Made by a program: the position numbers and the translations under genes. Positions 55,974 through 64,000 of a stretch of 64,000 nucleotides of DNA are shown in pieces (position 1 is the stretch's first letter; each line of letters starts with the position of its first letter). The notes below the pieces were generated by a model that was not told the DNA's origin, did no database searches, and saw only the letters and a list, made by a program, of their open reading frames with translations. Origin of the DNA: Exiguobacterium sp. Helios (lineage in GTDB: Bacteria; Bacillota; Bacilli; Exiguobacteriales; Exiguobacteriaceae). Location of the stretch: the NCBI RefSeq assembly GCF_014524545.1, contig NZ_CP053557.1:1947501-2011500 (forward strand), in the 5' to 3' direction.

Positions 55974-57189
55974 AAGGGCGGTTTGGTAATTCACGATTTT
56001 TTGAAGCCACTTCCATGACTTTTTGTTTTAATTCATTTTCCATTCGTTCCAGCTCATGTTCCGCATCACGACGTTTTTGTTTACCGTCCTGTTGAATCCG
56101 TAACGTTTCGTCCAACGTTTCAATCAGATTTTGATGCGCCACTTTCAAGGATTCGACCGATACGATTCCTTTTTCATTTTCTTCTGCAATCTCGATGGAA
56201 GAATCTTTTAGAAGCCGCGAATTTTGTTCCAGTAATTGATTGGTCGTATTCGTGACGTCTTTCTGCATCTGCAAGGCAGTTTTTTGTCGTGATAGACTCA
56301 GCGAAAGCACCACTTGGTTTTTCCAGAGTGGAATCGTATTAACGACCGCCGATTCAATCTTTTCTGCTAAGATTTGATTGTTTTGCTGAATTACACGAAT
56401 TTGCGGAGCCATTTGTAAACTGATTGTCCGCGATAGTTTTAAATCGTGAATTTTCTTTTCGAATCGATCGGCAAGCTGAATCATATCATTCAACTCCTGT
56501 AACCGGGTCTGATCCTGTGACCGTTCGACTTCCATCCGTAACGGTTCGATTTCATGTTCTCTGACGTGTGCGATTTTTGTTTCCCCTGCTGCAATGTAGA
56601 GATTCAATTCTTCGAAGTATCGTTTGTTTTTTTGATACATTTGATCAAGCAACGTAATATCTTTCATCAGACCAAATTTGGACCGATCCAGATTATGGAC
56701 GACTTCTTCCAGATAAGCACTCATTTTTTCATACTGTAAAAAGTACGTTTCTGCTTTTTTCTTCGCCCGACCGATGACCGGAACATTTGACCAGAAACTT
56801 TTCTTTTCCTGTAACGTGTCAGGATCCATCTGACGCACCCGCTGCATTAAATCCGACAACAGCTTCCCGGCATCACCGCCGTCTTTCATTTTCACTTCAC
56901 TCAACACTTGATCTGAAAACTGTGACAATTCGCGTTGAACCGGTGCTCCGTACTGCATGACGGCATCTGATTTTTTTAAATCGATGACTTGAAGTAACCG
57001 TTCAATTTTTTGGCGTTGTTCGACCGGAACGTCGCTTGGAATCATGTCTTCAACCGGACGGACCGGTACAGAGGGTTGGGATGAAGTTTCCGTAAGATTT
57101 AAATCAACGGACGGATCTGAAATCGTCGGTTGTGTCGTTGATTCTTCCTCCGGCCATTGTTGCCAGCTATTGTTATCAGAATGGGTCAT
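55969..57189 (-). CDS. telA: TelA-family protein (toxic anion resistance)
   Basis: From the ATG at 57189 (AGGAGGAGAGTTATAAAC upstream) the protein has 406 residues. It is mostly helical: NVPVIGRAKKKAETYFLQYE, LDRSKFGLMKDITLLDQMY and LHREHEIEPLRMEVERS-like segments (VREHEIEPLRMEVE) mark PF05816. KiaA/TelA proteins are tied to tellurite and cell-envelope stress. It overlaps xpaC by 14 bp, the usual pairing. Function at the molecular level is not known. Confidence 0.92.
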   Translation of the reverse strand: MTHSDNNSWQQWPEEESTTQPTISDPSVDLNLTETSSQPSVPVRPVEDMIPSDVPVEQRQKIERLLQVIDLKKSDAVMQYGAPVQRELSQFSDQVLSEVKMKDGGDAGKLLSDLMQRVRQMDPDTLQEKKSFWSNVPVIGRAKKKAETYFLQYEKMSAYLEEVVHNLDRSKFGLMKDITLLDQMYQKNKRYFEELNLYIAAGETKIAHVREHEIEPLRMEVERSQDQTRLQELNDMIQLADRFEKKIHDLKLSRTISLQMAPQIRVIQQNNQILAEKIESAVVNTIPLWKNQVVLSLSLSRQKTALQMQKDVTNTTNQLLEQNSRLLKDSSIEIAEENEKGIVSVESLKVAHQNLIETLDETLRIQQDGKQKRRDAEHELERMENELKQKVMEVASKNRELPNRPY

Positions 57190-57922
57190 GTTTATAACTC
57201 TCCTCCTGTTTTCGTTGTTCTGACTCTTGTGCCAAAACCTTTTCAATCGTCAACAATTCACGTTCTAAATCTACCGTATCGCCTTCCAACAACAGTGTTT
57301 GCTGTTGTTTTAGTTTTTCAGCGATGAGTTTTAGGTTGGATTGTAATTGTTCCCGTGTCTCCATTTGAACTTGCGCCCCTCGTCGTTCGAGGTCCGCAAA
57401 TTTTTCTGAGATCGAGAGCAGGGAATCTAAATAGAATGTAAAGAAATCACGGACTTTTTTGACTTCACGCGGCGCTGTAAATAGTTCTTCAAACAAGACA
57501 TGGGCTTCACGGGAAACGATCCGCATCTCGGACCGGATTTCACTATCACGAATCGTCGGAATGATTTGATCAAAGGATTGAAGTTTGACGAATCCTTCTT
57601 CGACTGTTCGTTGTAAGACCTGAAGCTCTAAGTCATCCGTTTCATCAAATCTGCGTGTTGCTTGTTCTGGTTTTAAGATGACACTTCCGACAAACTCGTC
57701 TTCGTCATCCAGTAACAGTTTCTTTTTAACGTTTTTTCGTTTTAACTCCGTTGATTTCCGTTCAGTCCGATACCGCTTTCCCGGTTTAGCGCGATAACCG
57801 CTCCAGATGAACCAGAGACCTAATGCAATGAAGATACCGGAAAAATTCAAGGCATCCGCCACTTGAAGAAATACGAACATCAGACCGATTGATCCAAGGA
57901 CCCACCATGTAGAAGGCTTCAT
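57176..57922 (-). CDS. xpaC: XpaC-like protein
   Basis: A 248-residue protein with two N-terminal helices (STWWVLGSIGLMFVFLQV and FSGIFIALGLWFIWSGY), a basic stretch and a helical body (RDFFTFYLDSLLSISEKFAD). This matches the XpaC family named for 5-bromo-4-chloroindolyl phosphate hydrolysis. It regularly pairs with TelA, as here. AAGGGGTGGTGATGAA precedes the ATG. Upstream 57923-58117 is AT-rich and holds no gene. Confidence 0.88.
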   Translation of the reverse strand: MKPSTWWVLGSIGLMFVFLQVADALNFSGIFIALGLWFIWSGYRAKPGKRYRTERKSTELKRKNVKKKLLLDDEDEFVGSVILKPEQATRRFDETDDLELQVLQRTVEEGFVKLQSFDQIIPTIRDSEIRSEMRIVSREAHVLFEELFTAPREVKKVRDFFTFYLDSLLSISEKFADLERRGAQVQMETREQLQSNLKLIAEKLKQQQTLLLEGDTVDLERELLTIEKVLAQESEQRKQEESYKHDPF

Positions 57923-58120
57923 TTCATCACCACCCCTTTTGATTGTTTCTTCTATCTGTCTTCAAGTTAGTTATTTATTACTTATATCTTACCATTACGA
58001 ATCATATAACAAAAAGTTTCCCGTTTTAGCGAAATGTTAGTCCTCTGTATTTCTTATTTCACCATAATCTTTGACGTGTTGCATCCGCCTCAAGTTTGAT
58101 TTCTGCGACCTTACCAAAAA

Positions 58121-58162
58121 CAAAAAAAGCCCATCCGCAAAAAAATGCAGACGGACTTTTTC
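58121..58162 (-). terminator. terminator of the NSS symporter gene
   Basis: Imperfect stem AAGCCCATCCGCA/TGCAGACGGACTT with T-run on the minus strand, 28 bp after the stop. Confidence 0.82.
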
Positions 58163-58189
58163 AAAAGACAAGTAGTTACTATATGTTCC

Positions 58190-59536
58190 TTAAGAACCGA
58201 ACAACGGCCAAATCAAGATAATCAAAATCGCAACCGGACTCAGATAACAAATACTAAAACGCCAGAATGGCAGTAAGCGTTTCATCATCGGGCTTGTCAC
58301 AAGTTCTTGTTCAACCAGGGTCCGGTCCAATTTAAATCCGGCAAAAAATGAAATCAACAAGGCACCAATCGGCATAAGGATATTGGAAACGGTAAAGTCC
58401 ATCCAGTCAAAAACCGTTTTATCCATCCATGTGATGTCAGCTGCCATACCAAATGAAAGAGCCGATGGAATACCGATTACCCCGATTAATATCGTGGCAA
58501 TGATCGTATTTCGTTTTTTATCTCGGAACGTTGCGGTTTCTTTCCGGTCCGTAATAGCGGACACCACCACTTCAAGCATCGCAATGGAAGAAGTGATCGA
58601 TGCGAATGCAAACAAGAGGAAAAACAGGACCAAAAACAACGATCCGAATTGGATTTGACTAAACACCGTCGGCAGGACGATGAACAATAACGAAGGTCCT
58701 TCCGCCGGATCGAGACCGGATGCGAAAACAGCCGGGAAAATAGCGAATCCTGCAAGCAAAGAGACGACTACATTCAACGACACGATCCAGATCGCGGAAC
58801 GATTGATTTGTCCCCGTTCCTTCATGTATGAAGCATAAGTCAGCATCGCTGATACGCCTAACGATAAAGAAAAGAATGCTTGCCCTAACGCACTAAGGAC
58901 CGATGTCCGGTTTAAGGCGGAGAAGTCCGGTTCGATAAAGAAGCGGACTCCTGCCCCTGCGCCTTCAAGCGTCAACGAACGGACGACAAGAATAATGAAA
59001 CACAGAAACAGTAGCGGCATCATGATTTTACTCATTTTTTCGATTCCTGCCTGTACGCCGCGTAAGACGATCACGCATGTAATGAGCAAGAAGATCAGCT
59101 GTCCAGTAATGGCGTAAGCGGGAGAACCGGAGACTGTCGCAAATAATTCACCCAAATCGGCTCCGTTCATCGCCGTTAAATTACCGGAAAATCCTAACAC
59201 GATATAGATGAGTACCCAGCCACCGATGACACTGTAAAACGAGAGTAACAGAAAACAGGCGATGACACCGAGCCAACCAATAAACGTATATTTTTTATGA
59301 CCAAGCTCTGAAAAAGCCTGTAACGCTGTTTTTCCACTTGTCCGACCGATTAAAAACTCTGCAATCAGGACCGGTAATCCGAGCAAGAGCGTAAAGGCTA
59401 AAAATAATAATAAAAATGCCCCACCTCCGTTTGTTCCCGTTGTATAGGGAAACTTCCAAATGGCGCCCAGCCCAATCGCTGATCCAGCTGCCGCTAAAAT
59501 AAATCCGACCTTCGAAGCCCATGCATTTCCTTTCAT
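58190..59536 (-). CDS. sodium-dependent amino-acid symporter (NSS family)
   Basis: From the ATG at 59536 (AAGGAGGTCGAGTGCC upstream) the protein has 448 residues, about 11-12 helices. The unwound first helix reads AAAGSAIGLGAIWKFPY, then GTNGGGAFLLLF, both NSS signatures. FFSLSLGVSAMLTYASYM is helix 6. Similar to MhsT/LeuT, it imports hydrophobic amino acids with Na+. Monocistronic. Confidence 0.95.
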   Translation of the reverse strand: MKGNAWASKVGFILAAAGSAIGLGAIWKFPYTTGTNGGGAFLLLFLAFTLLLGLPVLIAEFLIGRTSGKTALQAFSELGHKKYTFIGWLGVIACFLLLSFYSVIGGWVLIYIVLGFSGNLTAMNGADLGELFATVSGSPAYAITGQLIFLLITCVIVLRGVQAGIEKMSKIMMPLLFLCFIILVVRSLTLEGAGAGVRFFIEPDFSALNRTSVLSALGQAFFSLSLGVSAMLTYASYMKERGQINRSAIWIVSLNVVVSLLAGFAIFPAVFASGLDPAEGPSLLFIVLPTVFSQIQFGSLFLVLFFLLFAFASITSSIAMLEVVVSAITDRKETATFRDKKRNTIIATILIGVIGIPSALSFGMAADITWMDKTVFDWMDFTVSNILMPIGALLISFFAGFKLDRTLVEQELVTSPMMKRLLPFWRFSICYLSPVAILIILIWPLFGS

Positions 59537-59671
59537 GGCACTCGACCTCCTTTTCAAAAATACTTTTCCATTGTACAAAAGTTCGTCCGGGAAGTCATCC
59601 TTTATCAAACATTTTCTTTAAAGCGTCAAAGCATAACCGCATATTCGCGATAAATCGAATGGATTTTAAGA

Positions 59672-59707
59672 TAAAAAAATCGAAGTCCGCGTAATGGACT
59701 TCGATTA
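59672..59707 (-). terminator. terminator of the opu-lipid kinase operon
   Basis: AATCGAAGTCC/GGACTTCGATT with T-run on the minus strand, 26 bp after the stop. Confidence 0.92.
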
Positions 59708-59732
59708 GTAAATGTTTCAATTGGTGGACACT

Positions 59733-60617
59733 TTATACTAATGTATCGATTCGACCACTGTACATCTTTAAATATTCCGGTAATACTTTGACTTCGATTG
59801 GCGAATGCATCGCCTTTTCTCCATCCGTATCAATGACTTTCGGAGAGTCGGTTTTTAGAGTGAAACCGCTAGTCAAAACATGCGTAAACGACGGTTCCGT
59901 CGCTAGACCGATTTTTTGTAAGATGACATCGCGGATCGTCGTCAAGTTCACTTCGTCGACGATTACGAGATCCAGTTTTCCATCATTGTAAGCCCCTTGC
60001 GACAGGTTGGTTTCAATGCCGCCAAGTGATTCGCCGTTCGCTGCTAAAATCAAGACCGCTTCCCCGGTCATTTTTTGACCTTCCGCTAACTCCAGTTCGT
60101 ACGAAAAAGGCTCTGCTTCCATACTCGACCGGATTGTCGAGAGGTAATATCCCATTTTACCCAAGCGTGCTTTTTCTTCCGTATCAATCCCGATGGACGC
60201 TTCCGCAACAAGACCCAGACCAACGAAGTTCAAGAAGTACGTATCATTGACTTGACCAAGATCGACTTCGACGATTTGCTGGGTCGCAATCATCTCAGCG
60301 GCTAGTCTTGGAACCATCGGCAAGCCCAAAGTCCTTGCAAAGTCGTTACATGTTCCTCCTGGAATGATACCGAGAATCGGACGGTTTTCTAGTTTCGCAA
60401 TCCCGTTGATGACTTCAAAAACTGTTCCGTCTCCGCCAATGACGACGAGCGCGTCAAAACCATCCGCTTCTTCTGCGAAACGTAAGGCATCGAGGGCTTG
60501 AGCCGTCTGACGGATGACGATTTCATCAAACATCGCTGCCAACGGATCAATCACATCCTGTAAAAGTCCGGCGCGGTTCGTTCCTGCCGTCGGGTTACTG
60601 ATCAATAATAATCTCAT
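59733..60617 (-). CDS. diacylglycerol/lipid kinase (DagK/YegS family)
   Basis: A 294-residue lipid kinase. The nucleotide loop is VVIGGDGTVFEVING, preceded by LISNPTAGTN; GIIPGGTCNDFARTLGLP supplies the GGT site. KVIDTDGEKAMHSPIEVKVLP ends the C-terminal domain. It phosphorylates diacylglycerol or a related lipid for recycling. The start overlaps the upstream transporter stop as ATGA, with AAGGAATTTTGAA, so it belongs to the osmoprotectant operon. DgkB and BmrU-type relatives are alternatives. Confidence 0.92.
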   Translation of the reverse strand: MRLLLISNPTAGTNRAGLLQDVIDPLAAMFDEIVIRQTAQALDALRFAEEADGFDALVVIGGDGTVFEVINGIAKLENRPILGIIPGGTCNDFARTLGLPMVPRLAAEMIATQQIVEVDLGQVNDTYFLNFVGLGLVAEASIGIDTEEKARLGKMGYYLSTIRSSMEAEPFSYELELAEGQKMTGEAVLILAANGESLGGIETNLSQGAYNDGKLDLVIVDEVNLTTIRDVILQKIGLATEPSFTHVLTSGFTLKTDSPKVIDTDGEKAMHSPIEVKVLPEYLKMYSGRIDTLV

Positions 60618-62131
60618 TTCAAAATTCCTTCTTTCCGTAAATAGTCGCGTGCGACTTCGCTCGCTGTTTTTCCACCATAAGCGACCGCTTCATTCATTTT
60701 CGACATCTCACTATCGGAAATTTTTCCGTCCAACTGTTTTAATGCCTGTTCGACTTCCGGATACTCATCTAACGTCTCTTGACGAAGAAGAGGTGCTCCC
60801 TCGTAAGGCGGGAATAACTGTTGATCGTCTTCCAGGACAACCATATTGTATTTTGCGATTTCCGGATCGGTCGAATAGGCATCAATGACTTGGATGTCTC
60901 CCGACTCTACAGCTTTATACCGTAATTTCGGCTCCATCGTCACTACTTCTTTAAAATTAACGCCGTACTTTTCCTGGATCCCTTTGTAACCGTCTTGACG
61001 ATCTTTAAATTCTAATGTGAATCCGGCTTTTAATTGATCCGCCACTTGCTGTAAATCGGAAATCGTCTTTAATTTGTATTGATTCGCTACTTTTTTCGGA
61101 ACGGCAACGGCATACGTATTGTTGTAGTTCATCGGTGGCAGTAATGCCAGTTTTTGTTTGACAAGTCCGTCGCGTGCCTGTTCAAAGACGGCTTGTTTAT
61201 CGTTTGAGACCGGCTTTTCGTTGGTTAGACTGGCAAGGACTGTTCCCGTGAATTCCGGATATAAGTCAATGTCGCCGGACTGTAAGGCTTTATAAACAAA
61301 TGTCGTTTTTCCGAAGTTCGGTTTGACTTGGACATTCAAATCCGTCTGGTCTTCGATGACTAATTTGTACATATTCATCAGAATTTCTGGTTCGACACCT
61401 AATTTACCGGCAACGACCAAATCCGGTTGTTCGGTCCGTCCGAGCGCAAACGGAGTGATGATCAATGTCGCGATTAAAGCAAGTGCGACGACGAGTCGAC
61501 CCGTTTGGCGTTTTTTTGTAGCAACTTCCGTCTGTCTTAACAACGCATCAAACAAAAGTGCCAACAAAGCGGCAGGAATTGCACCGAGTAAGAGAAGATA
61601 ATTATCGTTCCGATCAATCCCGAGCAGAATAATTGAGCCGAGTCCTCCGGCACCAATCAAAGCGGCAATCGTCGCTGTCCCGATAATCAGGACCATTGCT
61701 GTCCGGATGCCGGCCATCATGACGGGTAAAGCGAGCGGCAACTCGACTTTCATCAGGCTTTGCATCGGTGTCATCCCGCAAGCACGTGCCGCTTCTTTCA
61801 AGGAAGGGTCTACTTCCGCCAAGCCGGTGTACGTATTACGAACAATCGGAAGAAGAGCATACAAAACAAGAGCGATGACTGAAGGAACCGTCCCGATTCC
61901 AACGAGCGGAATCATCAAGCCAAGCAACGCAAGTGAAGGAATCGTTTGGATGACTGACGTGACGCCGATTGACCATTCACTGAATTTTTGATGCCGCGAC
62001 AGATAAATGCCGAGGGGAATTGCAATCAGACAGGCAATCACAAGTGATAGAACAGACAGTTGAATATGTTCAATTAAAGCTTGCAGTAATTCAGCTTTCC
62101 GGTCCTGATACGTCTCAAACAATCCTGTCAT
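60614..62131 (-). CDS. osmoprotectant ABC permease fused to binding domain
   Basis: A 505-residue fusion. Residues 1-235 are the OpuBB-like permease (VTSVIQTIPSLALLGLMIP, EAARACGMTPMQSLMKVELP, FALG end of helix). Residues about 235-505 are the OpuBC-like binding domain (VAGKLGVEPEILMNMYKLVI, GDIDLYPEFTGTVLASL, EYPEVEQALKQLDGKIS). The family imports glycine betaine, choline or carnitine. It overlaps both neighbours by 4 bp. Fusions like this are known in Firmicutes. Confidence 0.93.
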   Translation of the reverse strand: MTGLFETYQDRKAELLQALIEHIQLSVLSLVIACLIAIPLGIYLSRHQKFSEWSIGVTSVIQTIPSLALLGLMIPLVGIGTVPSVIALVLYALLPIVRNTYTGLAEVDPSLKEAARACGMTPMQSLMKVELPLALPVMMAGIRTAMVLIIGTATIAALIGAGGLGSIILLGIDRNDNYLLLLGAIPAALLALLFDALLRQTEVATKKRQTGRLVVALALIATLIITPFALGRTEQPDLVVAGKLGVEPEILMNMYKLVIEDQTDLNVQVKPNFGKTTFVYKALQSGDIDLYPEFTGTVLASLTNEKPVSNDKQAVFEQARDGLVKQKLALLPPMNYNNTYAVAVPKKVANQYKLKTISDLQQVADQLKAGFTLEFKDRQDGYKGIQEKYGVNFKEVVTMEPKLRYKAVESGDIQVIDAYSTDPEIAKYNMVVLEDDQQLFPPYEGAPLLRQETLDEYPEVEQALKQLDGKISDSEMSKMNEAVAYGGKTASEVARDYLRKEGILK

Positions 62132-62859
62132 TGGAAAGTCCCCCTGACTTGCCCCATGAACTCTTGAACGAATTCATCCTTACTGGCCAAGATTTCTTCT
62201 TTTGTCCCGATTAAAACGATCTCGCCCTCATTCATTAAACAAATCCGGCTGCCGAGTTTTAACGCTTCATTCATGTCATGGGTTACGAATAAGATTGTTT
62301 TACCGAGTTCTGCGTTCAATCGCAATAAATCATTTTGTAATTGATCTCTCGAAATCGGATCGAGTGCCGAGAACGGCTCATCCATTAAGATGACGTCTTG
62401 TTCTGCCGCTAACGCCCGCATGACACCGACGCGTTGTTGTTGTCCGCCTGAAAGTTCACCCGGATACTTTTTTCTTAAATTCTCATTTAATCCTGTGAGT
62501 TGGAACAAGGTATGGACACGTTCTTCCACCTTCTTTTTGTCCCACTTCAGTAAATGCGGCACGACACTTACATTTTCTTCGATCGTCATATGCGGAAATA
62601 AGGCAATTTGCTGAAGGACGTAACCAATTTGACGACGTAACTCATGTTCGTCGATCGACATAATCGGTTGACCATTTATCCAAATTTGTCCTTCCGTATG
62701 ATCAATCAATCGATTGACCATTTTCATCGTTGTTGTTTTCCCACAACCGGACGGACCAATCAGACAAAAGATTTCCCCCTGATTGACTGTAAAGTTTAAA
62801 TCGCGGACCGCTTTCGTTCCATCTGGATATGTTTTTCCAACTGCTTTAAATTCAATCAC
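62128..62859 (-). CDS. osmoprotectant ABC transporter ATPase (OpuBA/OpuCA-like)
   Basis: A GTG at 62859 is chosen because TTGGAGGGATCGTAC stands just before it; 243 residues follow. Walker A GPSGCGKTTTMKMVNRL, signature LSGGQQQRVGVMRAL and Walker B VILMDEPFSALDP are intact. The GTG-start VIEFKAVGKTYPDGTKAV matches OpuCA. It lacks the C-terminal CBS pair of many OpuCA proteins, so it looks like the OpuBA-short form. First gene of a three-gene operon. Confidence 0.93.
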   Translation of the reverse strand: MIEFKAVGKTYPDGTKAVRDLNFTVNQGEIFCLIGPSGCGKTTTMKMVNRLIDHTEGQIWINGQPIMSIDEHELRRQIGYVLQQIALFPHMTIEENVSVVPHLLKWDKKKVEERVHTLFQLTGLNENLRKKYPGELSGGQQQRVGVMRALAAEQDVILMDEPFSALDPISRDQLQNDLLRLNAELGKTILFVTHDMNEALKLGSRICLMNEGEIVLIGTKEEILASKDEFVQEFMGQVRGTFQ

Positions 62860-62967
62860 GTACGATCCCTCCAACACCTTAATGTAATCAAGTCTATTCT
62901 TTAATTATCTTTGTAAAATTTCCCTCATTTAACTTTTCTGAAACCTGCTTTACAAGAATGGAAAACA

Positions 62968-62999
62968 CAAAAAAACCGGCAGAAGATTCTGTCCGGTTC
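62968..62999 (-). terminator. terminator of the DUF2187-like gene
   Basis: AACCGG-CAG/CTG-TCCGGTT with a T-run on the minus strand, adjacent to the stop at 63005. Confidence 0.88.
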
Positions 63000-63004
63000 G
63001 CTGT

Positions 63005-63211
63005 TTATTTTGTTTTACGCTCTAATAATTCAATCTCTGATTTGATCAAAACTTGTTTTTCGAATTCAAAACCGAGAGATTCAAAGTTTTTAGTATGCGA
63101 GAGGTCACCCACTACTGTATTGGTTAATACAGCTGTGACTTCTGCCACCCAACCTTCTTTTGTTTTTACCATATCACCGACGATATAATCAAATAACTCT
63201 TCTTCTTCCAT
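63005..63211 (-). CDS. small DUF2187-like protein
   Basis: From the ATG at 63211 (CAGGAG nine bases upstream) the protein has 68 residues. IVGDMVKTKEGWVAEVTAVL and KQVLIKSEIELL resemble DUF2187 (YkvS), a small SH3/KOW-like fold of unknown function. It has its own terminator. The match is by eye. Confidence 0.65.
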   Translation of the reverse strand: MEEEELFDYIVGDMVKTKEGWVAEVTAVLTNTVVGDLSHTKNFESLGFEFEKQVLIKSEIELLERKTK

Positions 63212-63271
63212 CTTCTTCATCTCCTGACACGTTCAGATATTCTTAATCATATAAAAGAACCTGTGAAAAAG

Positions 63272-63883
63272 CTAGTATTGCGTCAACGTCCGTAACATCT
63301 GCCGTAAAATTTTGGCTGTCAGCCCCCAAATTAAATACTCTTCATGTTCATAAAAATGTTCGACCGTTTTATACGTCCGGTCGACGTATGCATCACGATT
63401 CGCCAGACGATCCGTCGGTACGGTTTTACCGGGACGAATTCGCCACTCCATTTCGCCTTGAATCGGTTCCGCTGCAAGTAAGTCAGCGAGCGCTACATAA
63501 AAGATGTGGTCGACTTCCATCGGGGATGGGTCGATTTCCTCCGCTGTCAGAATGCCGAGGTACGGATAGATGATGGAGCGATGGGGAGTCACGAGTGGTT
63601 CCAATGTCCCGATGATCTCAATATCCGTAAAACTGACGTTCAGTTCTTCCACCGTTTCACGAATCGCCGCTTCTCTTGGTTGTTCGCCCGGATCAATCCT
63701 TCCACCCGGAAAAGCAATTTCTCCCGGTTGCGATCGTAACGTCTTCGCCCGAACTTGGAACAACAGATGCACTTCTCCGTCCCGCTCCACTAAAGGAACT
63801 AAAACTGCAGCGGCATTTTTAGGAAGTTGTTCCGTCGAAGACGTAAATGCACGCTTGACATCATTTAATTGGAAATCCTTCAT
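63272..63883 (-). CDS. Nudix hydrolase, CoA pyrophosphatase-like
   Basis: A 203-residue protein. LLFQVRAKTLRSQPGEIAFP is the UPF0035 signature that precedes the Nudix box in YeaB/NudL-type CoA pyrophosphatases. The box reads GGRIDPGEQPREAAIRETVE then ELNV: catalytic RE and EE are present, but the usual final glycine is Asn. It likely splits CoA or dephospho-CoA. The ATG overlaps the upstream stop as ATGA. Confidence 0.88.
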   Translation of the reverse strand: MKDFQLNDVKRAFTSSTEQLPKNAAAVLVPLVERDGEVHLLFQVRAKTLRSQPGEIAFPGGRIDPGEQPREAAIRETVEELNVSFTDIEIIGTLEPLVTPHRSIIYPYLGILTAEEIDPSPMEVDHIFYVALADLLAAEPIQGEMEWRIRPGKTVPTDRLANRDAYVDRTYKTVEHFYEHEEYLIWGLTAKILRQMLRTLTQY

Positions 63884-64000
63884 CGTGTTTCCTGTGCCAC
63901 TTTCTGATACGCTTCTTCGAGATGGCGCATCCGAACGATTAAATCGGCATTTTTGGCAATTCGATCCGCTAAAATTGATCCGGCTACAACCTTATAATAG
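63880..64000 (-). CDS. 3' end of an unidentified gene
   Basis: Reading leftwards from the window edge, the frame that ends at 63880 encodes about 40 residues, including VVAGSILADRIAKNADLIV and RMRHLEEAYQKVAQETR. The stop overlaps the Nudix start by 4 bp, so the genes are co-transcribed. Too little is visible to name it. Confidence 0.7.
   Translation of the reverse strand, partial: YYKVVAGSILADRIAKNADLIVRMRHLEEAYQKVAQETR

Noticed and set aside
1-64000. CRISPR array, insertion sequence or prophage
   Set aside because: I saw no regularly spaced repeats, transposase or phage structural genes. The repeated sequences noted are terminator stems and the duplicated HTH region at 35570-36620.

Overview
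This window looks like a chromosomal segment of a low-to-moderate GC member of the Bacillota. The gene families and Bacillus-style signals (strong AGGAGG-type ribosome sites, many hairpin-plus-T terminators, CcpA cre boxes, an NsrR-type repressor, Bacillus-type gltAB and odhAB) point to a Bacillus relative. Exiguobacterium is my best guess from overall resemblance, but no 16S gene or database search backs this. It is dense housekeeping and metabolic DNA: I see no prophage, insertion sequence, CRISPR array or rRNA.

Layout. 1-3.3 kb: the last six genes (mrpB to mrpG) of an Mrp Na+/H+ antiporter operon. 3.3-9.2 kb: an nsrR-like repressor, a secreted glycerophosphodiesterase, and odhAB (2-oxoglutarate dehydrogenase E1/E2) behind a consensus cre. 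9.5-11.7 kb: a polar amino-acid ABC transporter, then tRNA-Leu(CAG). 12-15 kb: a four-gene run (thioredoxin-like, LD-carboxypeptidase, AbrB-like, alpha/beta hydrolase). 14.9-18.5 kb: an aldehyde dehydrogenase with DUF779, a DksA/TraR-like protein and an unknown protein. 18.7-24.3 kb: a mannitol PTS locus (mtlD, mtlF, mtlA, mtlR) with an extra free-standing EIIB. 24.4-32.2 kb: gltAB (glutamate synthase) divergent from a cystine-type transporter pair that lacks an ATPase. 32.2-38.5 kb: a GGDEF-like/EAL protein, azoreductase, two tandem peptide-receptor-like regulators, tRNA-Thr(GGU), a small Cse60-like protein and a MalY/PatB aminotransferase. 38.8-47.4 kb: putP, an RsmJ-like methyltransferase, a GNAT, a queuosine-precursor transporter, a PilZ protein, an alpha-glucosidase, and thyA-dfrA. 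47.4-55 kb: a diguanylate cyclase, fumC, a CBS/CorC membrane protein, an RNase H-like protein, a CobW GTPase and a YhaM-like nuclease. 55.3-64 kb: a dCMP deaminase, telA and xpaC, an NSS symporter, an osmoprotectant ABC transporter coupled to a lipid kinase, a DUF2187-like protein and a Nudix hydrolase.

How the parts fit. Carbon control is a repeated theme. Consensus or near-consensus cre boxes stand before odhA, the aldehyde dehydrogenase, the mtl genes and gltA, with LacI-family-type sites before the alpha-glucosidase. Three c-di-GMP proteins (a likely phosphodiesterase, a likely cyclase, a PilZ receptor) lie within 17 kb but are not co-transcribed. Osmotic and ion handling is served by Mrp, PutP and the Opu-type system.

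The least explained items are the soluble EIIB paralogue overlapping mtlR, the tandem PlcR/Rgg-like regulators with no visible peptide gene, the orphan cystine-type transporter, and several conserved-looking proteins I cannot assign (17659-18456, 45414-46031, 54593-55075). I do not see an obvious new defence or biosynthetic system.
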